This document shows, piece by piece, positions 9,932-19,296 of a stretch of 64,000 nucleotides of DNA (its first letter is position 1; the number at the start of each line of letters is the position of its first letter). Below the pieces are notes generated by a model that saw nothing but the letters and a program-made list of their open reading frames with translations, was not told the origin of the DNA and ran no database searches. The stretch is from Nemertoderma westbladi (taxonomy: Eukaryota; Xenacoelomorpha; Nemertodermatida; Nemertodermatidae): positions 1-64,000 of the forward strand of contig JAUCBJ010006708.1 of NCBI GenBank assembly GCA_032718475.1, written 5' to 3'. The position numbers and the translations under genes are program-made.

Positions 9932-11557
9932 TACGTCTGGAGTGGGTGTATGACTATATTATTTTATCTATTTTGTTATATTTTTATATGCGAACTTTAT
10001 TATGTACTTTATTATAATCGTTTTTATTCAATTTTATTTAGTAGAATGTTATTTTAGTGATTATTTAGTAGATTAGTGCAATATATTAGTGTTTATTACG
10101 TACGTAATTACTTATAATATATATTTAGTGCGACGGCGAGAAAATAATTATTTTTCTCTTTCCTTACTGTCCGTATCATATTATAAATACGTGACTACAG
10201 TAAGATGAAATGTCCGTACTTCTTAAAGTACAATAAAGCCACTACTATATTCAAGTATTATTAGTAGGCAGAGTATTAGGAATGCAAAGTTCAGATCCTC
10301 GTGTCTCGGCTAAACCAAGCTCTGGGTAGACCTTGGAAACGACTTGCCTCTTCACACTGACATTGCTTCGTGCGATATTGCTCTTCTACCTTATATTAAA
10401 TAATACATATAGTAGCGTGATGTCCATATAACAGTAGCGTAAAACGCAAATAAATCTGTTAAACCTTTTGACCATCTGTAATTCTAGTCGATTAAGATAT
10501 CGCGGCACCCACCGATATACTTGAAAGACAAATTCTAGAATCAGTGGTTAACGTCCCCAGACAAGCTCTGGAATAAATCGGTGCCCATCTTAAATATTAA
10601 TTTAATATTTAGTAAAATCTGTAAAATTCAGATCCTTTAAATTTCTAGTCAATTAAGATATCGCAGCACTTACCGATACTCTTAAAGGACAATTGTCATA
10701 GAATTAAGGATCCTATGCCCCCAGACCTGCTCTGGAATCAAATTGTGTCAATTTTAACATCAAATAATAAAATTCACGGGAATAAATTTAAATTCATATT
10801 TTAAATGAATTTCATAAATTGTCATTTTGTGCAATTTATAACATTCCCAAAATTCCATTAATTAATAGATCATGGGAGCGGAGATTCATCCTATTGAGTG
10901 TATTAGAGTGCGAGAATCTCCAACATATAGTCAATAGCCGATAAAATTAATAAAATCATACATAAAGAGGATATTGACAATTAAAGAATTATTATTAAAT
11001 AGCATTCCAGATCTGGATGCATGAGAATTACCCTAATTCTACCGCTAGCATTCCATAATGTCACCATAGCAACACCCACGCTAGAATTAGAAGCAAGTTA
11101 AAAGAACAATAGAAAGCTTGTCCCATTGCATAGCATAGAGAATATATAGCACACTGTTAGTATCCAAGGATACACAGTAATAACGTGACATTCTGGAAGG
11201 CACTGACTAACGGACAAATGGCCTGTATGTGTGCAGTTGGTGACAGTTGTGTGGAATTTGTGCGTTTATAGGTGAATGTTACTGCTAAAGTATGTTTACA
11301 GTAGCTAGTCGCAATTGTAAAAGTAGCCCAACTCTCCTATAGAAAGAACCTAAGTGGATCCAAGCCTTTGGGACGGACAGTGGAGTGACTTGTGCCGGTT
11401 ATCGTTGTCGTGCTGTTGCTACATGTTGGCGTAAACACCGCGACGACGGTACATCGGCGCTGAGAATCCCACTGTCCGGGGGCAAAGAGAAGTAGGCAGC
11501 GACGCCCGCTCGCCTAAATATAAACTTATTTGATATTAATAAACTCAGATAGCAGAT
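9932..11557 (+). other. Pol-ORF2 intergenic region with paired hairpin repeats, copy 1
   Basis: A 1.6-kb AT-rich non-coding stretch separates gag-pol from ORF2. It contains two diverged repeats of about 100 bp (10480-10577 and 10641-10742). Each carries a small inverted repeat CCAGA-N5-TCTGG (10557-10571 and 10721-10735). The same pair occurs in copy 2 with changed loops and unchanged stems. The segment just before the ORF2 ATG ends in TCAGATAGCAG, a possible 3' splice site for a spliced ORF2 mRNA; this is inference. Elsewhere in the stretch I see nothing recognisable. Confidence 0.6.
10232..10237 (+). promoter_or_regulatory. Candidate polyadenylation signal after gag-pol
   Basis: AATAAA lies about 300 bp past the gag-pol stop and is conserved in copy 2 (27766-27771). 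It could end a gag-pol transcript before ORF2, but no usage evidence exists in the sequence. Confidence 0.35.
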
Positions 11558-14500
11558 ATGACGGAGTTGATAGAAGATGATCTTGGTATTAGGGAGCGAT
11601 ATACCCTACCTTTACAAGCATTTGTGGATAGCTTAATACGCGGTGAAGCCGATCCAACCATTACGGAGGACGATGGTCGTTATATCGAACCGCCGATGTC
11701 CCAAGAGCAACTTGCGCGTGAATTGGACTATCGAAAATTCACCACTCGCTATACGAATCGTAATGGTACGTATATGGACTTCTTAACTACCGGCCATCCT
11801 ATCGATTTGCATGATACGGACGATGTAGATACAGAGAGGGAAATGGTTCTATTTAAATATCATACCCAGCGGAGTCGTAACGATAAACCGAGAATAGATC
11901 ACGAAAATTCTATTCGTAATAGACTGGAAAGAGAAAACGTTGAAGAACCGGATAAACGCATCGACTTCAACGAATACCTAGAATTTTTGAGAGAAACCTA
12001 TCTCAACATCGCCAGTCAGCAGAACCTAGAGACTCGATATCCTCAAGGTATACATCATGACCCTGTGGTAGAACTCAAACGGCTCTATTTCACTATGATG
12101 TATCTTACCGCCGATCGTCCACTACCTGTTATCCCGGATAGTTTTGAACAAATGGAAGAATACTGCAAAACTGGAGAACGATCACCCGCGTTTCCTCTAC
12201 AGGACGTACGTCTTTGGTATTATTGTGACGAATGCCCTAGACCCAACCAACAAACTGAAAGACATAAACATCCGCGGAGACGTTGCGCTAAACACAGCTT
12301 TACGCGTTACACTTACGGGAGTTTCGAGCGAAACCTGTTCGACGTACCACCTACGATCGCTCGTCTTAAACGATCACTGAATAAACCCATGATCAGAGTT
12401 CCGGAATACTCGGTCAGGCCTCCTCATTCCCTAGTGAGACCTCAAACTCTTGATCCTAACAGTATCACTGATCCTCCCGAACTATATTCCCTGTTCAAAG
12501 ACTTAGTGTTACCCGAACAATTAATCGGTGGTGCTCCGGTAGTGGGTTCGTTAGACATCCGCCCATCCTACTTAGCCGGATTGGGACGCGGGCAGCTAAT
12601 ATCGCCCTTTGATCCTTACAATCGTCCAGGATTAAACCCGATGCAACCCGCCACGGAAGTCGAGGAGAGCGTTATAAGAAACGCTTTAGACGCCATTCGA
12701 CAGAAAATCGGAAAGGGAACACAAGATTGTTTAGAGAAACGTAAATTACAACAACAAGTCCAATCGGTGAAGGAGTTAGCCTTGCCACAGTTCGATAGAG
12801 AAATCCAAAACCTCGAGGAAGACATCGAGCTTGGACGCACGTATTCTCTACAAGAATTTTTAGATGAACGCTTACAGAGACAAGCGGAAGAAAATCTACT
12901 CGAAGAGAAACACACGAAACTGGAAGAGAGAGAAGAAGCCGCTTTAGCCCAACCGGAAGCTCAAATCCTCATGACGGACCTCTACTCTAAAACCGTTCGT
13001 CATCCCTCGATGATTCCACATTTCGGGGACAAGCTCTTCGCGACGATACAACCTCAACCGGTTGATATCAGTACAGGATCGCAAAATCTTATCGCTGACG
13101 CCCCTATGTTACAGCGTCCGCCGATCGAGGCCGCTCGTGTTGACGGTATACTCGTTGAACCTCCGGACAATCGAGCGGATCTTGTCCGTCGTATGGTACA
13201 CGATGTCAACATACGCGCTAGACCTTTACAGAACTCGTTTTATGGGATTAAAGACCACCCTTATTACGTTAATCTGACTCAATATTATATGGTAAAACCA
13301 GAAGACCCGACACATAATTTAAAGTTTCTACCACTAATAAATCCTCTAGACATTGTCGAACTCGAACAATTGCAGAAACATCTGGATCAGTTAGTAAAGG
13401 TAAACTCATTTAGAAAACCATATAACATTTCTCGAATCGAGAAAGATATAGAACCTCCTTATAATCTCGATGGATTTATTAAAACTCGATTAGTCCATTG
13501 GAATCTAGATGTATTATTTGAAGAAGAGAAAATACAAAGATATGGAAATGTGGAGACGTATACCACTCGGCACATGAAGTATAGTGATCTCCCTGACGCT
13601 AACCAATGCGCCACCTTGTGGCATCCAGTAGGGATGACCCTAGAGAACGCCACCAAGGAGTGGAATGAAACTCTTAATGTTATTGAGATGTATGGAGTTG
13701 TCACCTACGATAATGAAGGTAGCGTTCCGGTCGGAGAACTAGGAACTACGCGCATGATCCACATACGCGGATTAGCTGGTTCTACCCACGTGTTTACTCG
13801 AGCGTGTTCCGACGTGATTGATTATTCTTTTGAAACTCTCACCGAAACACAAAAGAATCTCCGACATGGACAATTCGAACTCGCGCAGCGTTACGTCATT
13901 GACACCGAACGCAAACCGGCCATGGGCATCGATGGATCGATGTTACCCCAGCCCGTACTCGAGATGTTGTTCAACGAAAGAATCCTTAAAATCGGCTCAG
14001 CTGTTTATGGAGATCTCCAAAACGACTTTCGGAATATGGAGAACATTCCATACCCTTTCGTTGATACTCAGCTGATTGCTCCCTGGGCAGAAGGTCGAGG
14101 TTTCTTCCGCACCATGTATGCTAATACGTCTAGCAACATTACAAAGGTGCAACGAACTTCCATCGGACATCTTGCCTTTCAGGAATACGGATGGAATTTC
14201 AAAGTCGGAAATCCCATTAACTATCAACAAGTATACGGAGACCATTATTCTCGATTATACTTTGATGGACCATTGACCGCACCTGGCGCCGTGTATAGCT
14301 TCATGAGTGTTCCACTCCGTCCCTCCTTAGCTATATACACGATCTTTGAAAACACCGCACTTGCCGGTTGGCTAGCCGATGTGTGCAGTCGTACTATACG
14401 CGCCCATCCATTAATACTTGGGACCAAACTCGCTAAGCTAGATGAACATAATAAATTCATCCGTTTCGAATGTTTCCGGCGATTTTTAACCCCGTTCCGC

Positions 14501-15106
14501 AACGTGGATAGCCAATTTAAAGACCGCGCTTTGACCAAGCTCAGCCTAAGAAACTCAGCTGCAGAGAAGTTGGATAGCGCTGGATTCGCCATTTTCCAAG
14601 AGATTTGTATATCGAACTTGCACTCCTCTGTTATACAAAGACCTCGAATCCCCACAGGTTATTCTGTCGTGGAAATTCAGACAATAGGTCCACCTTCCGC
14701 GGACCTCCGCCGCGCTACAGTCGGCTCCGCGGACCTCCGCCGCGCTACAGTCGGCTCCGCGGACCTCCGCCGCGCTACAGTCAGCTCCGCGGACCTCCGC
14801 CGCGCTACAGTCAGCTCCGCGGACCTCCGCCGCGCTACAGTCGGCTCTGCGGACCTCCGCCGTGCTACAGTCGGCACCGCGGACCTCCGCCGCGCTACAG
14901 TCGGCTCCGCGGACCTCCGCTACGCTACAGTCGGCTCCGCGGACCTCCGCTGCGCTACAGTCGGCTCCGCGGACCTCCGCCGCGCTACAGTCGGCTCCGC
15001 GGACCTCCGCCGCGCTCCACTCCAGCCCTCTCTCTGGCGGGATTGTATTTATCGGGTGGGATTCCCCGCACCTCCCGACTTTATGTGGGATTGTTTTACT
15101 TGTTAG
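11558..15106 (+). CDS. ORF2: large accessory protein of the BEL/Pao element, unknown family
   Basis: This frame of 1182 codons lies downstream of pol on the same strand and inside the element. I do not recognise its family. Visible features: an acidic N-terminus; a Cys/His cluster beginning CDEC at residue 223 and continuing to an RRRCAKH motif; a Gln/Glu/Lys-rich stretch that looks coiled-coil near residues 375-475; a long mixed, apparently globular region to about residue 1040; and a C-terminus made of about 11 copies of a 10-residue repeat, ADLRRATVGS. I see no signal peptide, transmembrane segment or furin-like site, so it does not look like an envelope protein. The first ~120 codons are repeated in copy 2 with both silent and replacement changes. 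Its C-terminal repeats may replace an original ending seen in copy 2. Possible roles (structural, nucleic-acid binding, captured host or viral gene) are open. Confidence 0.8.
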   Translation: MTELIEDDLGIRERYTLPLQAFVDSLIRGEADPTITEDDGRYIEPPMSQEQLARELDYRKFTTRYTNRNGTYMDFLTTGHPIDLHDTDDVDTEREMVLFKYHTQRSRNDKPRIDHENSIRNRLERENVEEPDKRIDFNEYLEFLRETYLNIASQQNLETRYPQGIHHDPVVELKRLYFTMMYLTADRPLPVIPDSFEQMEEYCKTGERSPAFPLQDVRLWYYCDECPRPNQQTERHKHPRRRCAKHSFTRYTYGSFERNLFDVPPTIARLKRSLNKPMIRVPEYSVRPPHSLVRPQTLDPNSITDPPELYSLFKDLVLPEQLIGGAPVVGSLDIRPSYLAGLGRGQLISPFDPYNRPGLNPMQPATEVEESVIRNALDAIRQKIGKGTQDCLEKRKLQQQVQSVKELALPQFDREIQNLEEDIELGRTYSLQEFLDERLQRQAEENLLEEKHTKLEEREEAALAQPEAQILMTDLYSKTVRHPSMIPHFGDKLFATIQPQPVDISTGSQNLIADAPMLQRPPIEAARVDGILVEPPDNRADLVRRMVHDVNIRARPLQNSFYGIKDHPYYVNLTQYYMVKPEDPTHNLKFLPLINPLDIVELEQLQKHLDQLVKVNSFRKPYNISRIEKDIEPPYNLDGFIKTRLVHWNLDVLFEEEKIQRYGNVETYTTRHMKYSDLPDANQCATLWHPVGMTLENATKEWNETLNVIEMYGVVTYDNEGSVPVGELGTTRMIHIRGLAGSTHVFTRACSDVIDYSFETLTETQKNLRHGQFELAQRYVIDTERKPAMGIDGSMLPQPVLEMLFNERILKIGSAVYGDLQNDFRNMENIPYPFVDTQLIAPWAEGRGFFRTMYANTSSNITKVQRTSIGHLAFQEYGWNFKVGNPINYQQVYGDHYSRLYFDGPLTAPGAVYSFMSVPLRPSLAIYTIFENTALAGWLADVCSRTIRAHPLILGTKLAKLDEHNKFIRFECFRRFLTPFRNVDSQFKDRALTKLSLRNSAAEKLDSAGFAIFQEICISNLHSSVIQRPRIPTGYSVVEIQTIGPPSADLRRATVGSADLRRATVGSADLRRATVSSADLRRATVSSADLRRATVGSADLRRATVGTADLRRATVGSADLRYATVGSADLRCATVGSADLRRATVGSADLRRAPLQPSLWRDCIYRVGFPAPPDFMWDCFTC
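14693..15018 (+). repeat. GC-rich 30-bp minisatellite at the ORF2 3' end
   Basis: About 11 head-to-tail copies of a 30-bp unit (core CTCCGCGGACCTCCGCCGCG) encode a 10-residue repeat. Most copies are identical or differ by one base. The unit is much more GC-rich than its surroundings and contains CCGCGG and GCGGAC/GTCCGC-type self-complementary segments. It sits just before the point where copy 1 loses all similarity to copy 2, which suggests it formed or was acquired at a rearrangement junction. Confidence 0.92.
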
Positions 15107-15876
15107 TTTAAGGTTTATTGTTTGTGGTCGACTGGCTTGGGTTACATTGATGGTTTCTAGAATGTCAGATTGTCTATTTACCGGTTCTACTTCGCCCTGT
15201 CGACACCCCCTGTCATTTTTTAACCATTAATTTGTTGGTGAATGTTCTAGAACATTAGTAGGTATTTTTTCAAGGAAGGGTAGATAGTATATATATTATG
15301 AAAATACAAAATATATTTTATTCTTAAATTATTACTTTTTTGCTCGAATATAGCCCAAAATCGGGAGAAAAAGTTGCTCTTTTTTTCCCAAGGGAAAAAA
15401 GTAAAATAAAATATTTTGTTTGAATTTCTTAAATTTTAATACAATTTGATTGAAAGAGAATCGAAGTAGAAAAGGTTCGCAAATAATTTGAGCCAAAATC
15501 CATTCAAAAACTCAAAATTTATTGACAAACTATGAAAGACAAACTATAAAACCGAACTCAGTATCCATTATTGGTTTATGTTGTTAAGCGGCTCTCTAAG
15601 TTACCTAATAAATATCCGAGAACATTAAATTATTTAACATTGAGTTAAGGCAGCCATCAGGAGTTGGAGAGTTCAATAATTACAATAGCAGTAAATATGG
15701 AAGCAATATAGTAAAATACTACAGTTCAATTTATTTTATAACACAACTGTACTGTAGTATATCGCTATGTTTCATTAAAGAATTGAGCAACAAAAAAGTA
15801 AGAATATAATTACGTATTACATGGGAAAAAAGTGGAACATTTCTTTTCAATATTCTCTCGACCCTTTATTAACCTC
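15107..15876. other. Copy 1-specific segment between ORF2 and the LTR
   Basis: These 770 bp have no counterpart in copy 2. They are AT-rich, contain TTCTAGAAC words near 15245 and several AAAAAAGT / ACTTTTT tracts, and carry no convincing gene. There is no purine tract at the LTR edge. The style resembles the DNA right of the element (31217-31900), so the segment may be captured flanking DNA; that is inference. Confidence 0.5.
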
Positions 15877-17059
15877 TGTAAAAGCTTTTGCGGATATACT
15901 CAGTCCCCCTCGCCCGCAAGGTACCGTTATAGGTGTTTTAACAGACATAAAAGTCATTCTTCTATATACGTGCTTTGGAGGACATGGTAAGGCAAAAAAC
16001 CCACAATGCACCAAATACCCTTGCACAGCTTAGCCTTGATGATTCAGATTACGACATCTAACAGCTGGTTGCTGACATGGAAACGGCCATTGGACACATG
16101 GTTCTTTGTTTAGCTTAACAGCCAATCAGAGCGATTTTTTCTGTCGATGTGGAGCTTTTTGGCAGATCATGCTAGGAGTGTTGAGTCTTACGCTTTTTCT
16201 TGATACTGTTGTGTTGTTTCTATCTAGGCCAGGAACACCGGCTCTAGAGTCAACTCGTTTTCATACTTTAGAAGAAACATTAGTAGGCTTAAATTATAGA
16301 GCGTATAACTGTTATCTTATCATATCTCACTTCAGTCTTACATTATCGGTTCAACATACATTATTATACTGCTATTTACTGTTGTCATATTTTGTATCAG
16401 TTGGTTGAATATTATTTGGAGAACATTTATAAAGAACCCAAATTTCCCAATTTTCTTGATACACTACAGGTTAGAGAGACGGGTTATATATAGCGATTGC
16501 GACTTATATTATTGTGGTTTGTAGTGAATTTAATGCTATTTGATAAGCACTACAAGAGTCCGTTGCTGTTCTCTTTATATATGATAAAATTCATTGACTG
16601 TCTGCAAATTAGTGAGCAGTATTGTGTGTTACCGGTAGTGTGCCTGATTGTGACTGATAACTAAGCATTTCCTAAAGAATGCGCCTCATACGTGAATCAT
16701 AAGCCTTACCGACTTACCGTTGTGATTAGTATAAGTCATATCTCTGTTTACCTAGATAGAGCGCCACGTCCTAAAGGAACTGTTAATATTTCCCGAAAGT
16801 GAATAATATTGGTCAGAAATTATTTATTAACGATCAATCGAATAATACAGTAAGCTTACACTGCAATAATAATCTAAGCCCTCAGAATCCAGTCTCCCGG
16901 GTATATCCAGCGGGTGAATGGACGCGCACTAGGCTGGCTTCTGCTAATGTTGTGTTTATTGGTATTAAATATTTGTCAACTTCTAAAGTCTATTTATAAA
17001 CCAAAAGACATATAAATTTTGGCAGGTTAAACTGCTAAAGGTCTTCAAAAGCGCGTACA
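15877..17059 (+). repeat. Shared middle LTR of the tandem retroelement
   Basis: The 1183-bp segment is repeated at 30032-31216 with about a dozen differences by eye. It begins TGTAAAAG and ends GCGTACA, the TG...CA form of an LTR. Similarity between the two copies starts exactly at this TG in both, after unrelated upstream sequence, which fixes the left edge. The right edge is where copy 2 stops matching. A possible TATA element (TTATATATAG) lies near 16484 and another (TTTATAAAG) near 16427. The downstream sequence does not start with TGG, so the primer-binding site is not evident. Confidence 0.8.
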
Positions 17060-19296
17060 ATAACAGTTATTGACTTTATTGCAGTAAGCAATAAAGTTGA
17101 AAGTACCGGTCGACCGGTAAACTTGAACCGGTACTTCTGTAGGTCAGTAGGCCCAACTGCCAGAACCGGTACTGCTGTAGGTCCATAGGTCCAACTGCCA
17201 GAACCGGTACTTCTGTAGGTCTGTAGGCCCAACTGTCCTAACCGGTACTTCCAGTATAAGTACATTAGTATTATTCGATTTTGATTATTGTATACCGGTA
17301 GGTCTCGATATTAAATCGGGGACGCCTGGTTTTTATTGGGATTTTACTTAGGTCTATTTCTGTCAGTTTTATTTCCTAGTAAGTTAATATTGTTCTGAAG
17401 ACGTGTAAGTCTGCTCAGATTGTTCAGATAACTGTAGGCCGGACTGTTGTCGGATTGTTGTTGGGTTTGGAGAGATTACGGCGTGTGTGGAGTTTGTCCG
17501 ATAGAGTGCCAGTTAGTAAGTTGGGGCAGCCATAGCTGTAAGATCAATCCCCTCTTAAAGAATAAGTCGTACTACCGTGTTAGAACGCATACTAACTAAC
17601 CATTTTGGAATCTGCACATACTGTAGTTTATTTAGGCTTGACAGTATTCTGCCAGCGTTTTGGCCTGTGTTTGTTTGTGTGGTCTGTTCAGGTACCGTAA
17701 TAGTTATTACTCAGATATTTTGTAGGCTGGATTGTTGTCTAGCTATTATTAGGTCTGAAGAGATTGCTGCTTGTGTAGAGTTTGTCTGATAAAGTGCCAG
17801 TTAGTAAGTTGGGGCAGCCATAGCTGTAAGGTCAATCCCCTCTTAAAGAATAAGTCGTACTACCGTGTTAGAACGCATACTAACTAACCATTTTGGAATC
17901 TGCACATACAGTAGTTTATTTAGGCTTGGTGGTAGTCTGCCAGCGTTTGGTTTGTATTTTGTTTGAGTATTCTGTACGGGTAGCGTAATATTTATTATTC
18001 AGAGTTTATGCGATTATTCGCAACATTCATGTCCCCAAGTTTATTCCTACAGTAATTGTGCTTGTTACACATACCGTTATAGTTAAATTAACCCCGGTAC
18101 TACACGGGCTGCTTGGCGTAGGAAAAGACTGGTGACTTTGTGCTTCGGTCACTCCAGCAGATGCCGTGGTTCTTTTAACTGTTCAAGTATATTTAACTAC
18201 TGATTATTTGTTGTACCAGTACTTGTACCTAATTTAGGGTTTAGTGTACAGTGCTTTCCGAAAGTAATTAGTGTGTAGGCAGTGTATTGTGTTGTAAAGT
18301 GGTTAATAGGCACGTTGGATCTGGTAGTCCGCGGTAATTAACTTCCAGGTAGGAACACTCCGTGATACATAACGTAGTACCTATAGCGATACGGCTATAG
18401 GTCGTCAGGCGGTGGTATTTTCCTATCTGGACAGTGCAATATATTTACTACTACTTATTATTTTCAAATACCGTAATACCCTCTCCGTTGTAATAACCAG
18501 AAATCTAACCCTTTGTTAGACTGGTTGGTAGACTTCCTGTAAAATTACCCTAAAATTTCGTACGTAATATTTTTGTTGTGTTTAATTAGAGATTTAATCT
18601 CACCCGTATCGTAAGTAATTTGTAGTATTAAGTAACTTAGGTAAATTAGAATTATCAGTTTTTAGTGTCCAATAAATAGCACTTCACTGAGAGCGCACAG
18701 CTTCTGTGTAGTGACTTCCCCCAGAAATAATAACATTTATTTCAAATATTGACAAAACCCCTTTTTAAACTGGTATATAAATATTATAAATCAACTCAAA
18801 CGATTTATAATAGTAGGCCTGCCATACAACAACTAGGTCTCAATATCAGTTGGACTACTGCTTAAATAACGGTAATAAAGTAAGTTAAAGTAACCAAGTA
18901 ACCCTAAAATATTCAGAAATTCAATTATTCTAAAATAATTGACATACCGGTATTTACCATAGTCTTATTATATTTATTTCTATAAATTAGGGCTGAAATA
19001 GTACCGGTATTCTGTAATTAATTCTAGTTTATAATTATACTTATATATACTATAAGTGTAAGCTGCATACCGGTATTCACGATAGGCCTATTATATATAT
19101 ATATATAGTTGTGCTAAAATTATATACCGGTACTCTGTGACAAAACTAGTTTACAATACTTATATATACTATAAGTGTATACCGGTATTCTAATATACTG
19201 CAATAAATTAACGGTACTAGGCCAACGGTCATACTGAATTACTAGACTTGCTTTAACTGTAACTATAGCAGTAGGCATTCAACCTTATAGCTAAAC
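17060..19296 (+). other. 5' leader of retroelement copy 2
   Basis: The whole 2.2-kb leader is visible here. It holds, in order, a 38-bp triplicate, the two ~170-bp direct repeats (about 17469-17925), a region near-identical to 500-1850, and the ACCGGTA-rich repeats before gag. I find no persuasive coding frame and no standard tRNA-complementary primer-binding site directly after the LTR. Confidence 0.65.
17125..17240 (+). repeat. 38-bp tandem repeat in the leader, three copies
   Basis: Three copies beginning at about 17125, 17163 and 17201 each start GAACCGGTACT and contain CTGTAGGTC and CCAACTG. A partial fourth follows. It lies 65 bp after the inferred LTR end. Confidence 0.85.

Larger units (their letters stand above)
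1..17059 (+). mobile_element. BEL/Pao LTR retrotransposon, copy 1 (5' end outside window)
   Basis: This is an LTR retrotransposon of the BEL/Pao superfamily, identified from the Pol domain order: DUF1758-type aspartic protease, reverse transcriptase, RNase H, H2C2 zinc finger, integrase core and a DUF5641-like tail. Position 1 aligns with 17442 of the second copy, so roughly 390 bp of leader and the 5' LTR lie upstream of the window. Layout: leader 1-1849, gag-pol 1850-9931, spacer 9932-11557, ORF2 11558-15106, copy-specific segment 15107-15876, LTR 15877-17059. The LTR is shared with copy 2, giving LTR-internal-LTR-internal-LTR, the usual product of recombination between LTRs or of nested insertion. 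The internal region plus LTRs would be about 18 kb, far above the usual BEL/Pao length. Superfamily assignment is secure; the exact LTR ends are inferred. Confidence 0.93.

Noticed and set aside
11558-15106. ORF2 as an envelope glycoprotein
   Set aside because: No signal peptide, transmembrane segment, cleavage site or Cys-pattern typical of envelope proteins is visible.
14605-15230. Plus-strand frames over the end of ORF2 in other phases
   Set aside because: They are alternate readings of the GC-rich 30-bp repeat; ORF2 itself explains the region.
16106-16408. 100-codon frame inside the LTR (also at 30261-30563)
   Set aside because: It is present only because both LTR copies are nearly identical; its hydrophobic composition and position in an LTR give no support for a gene.
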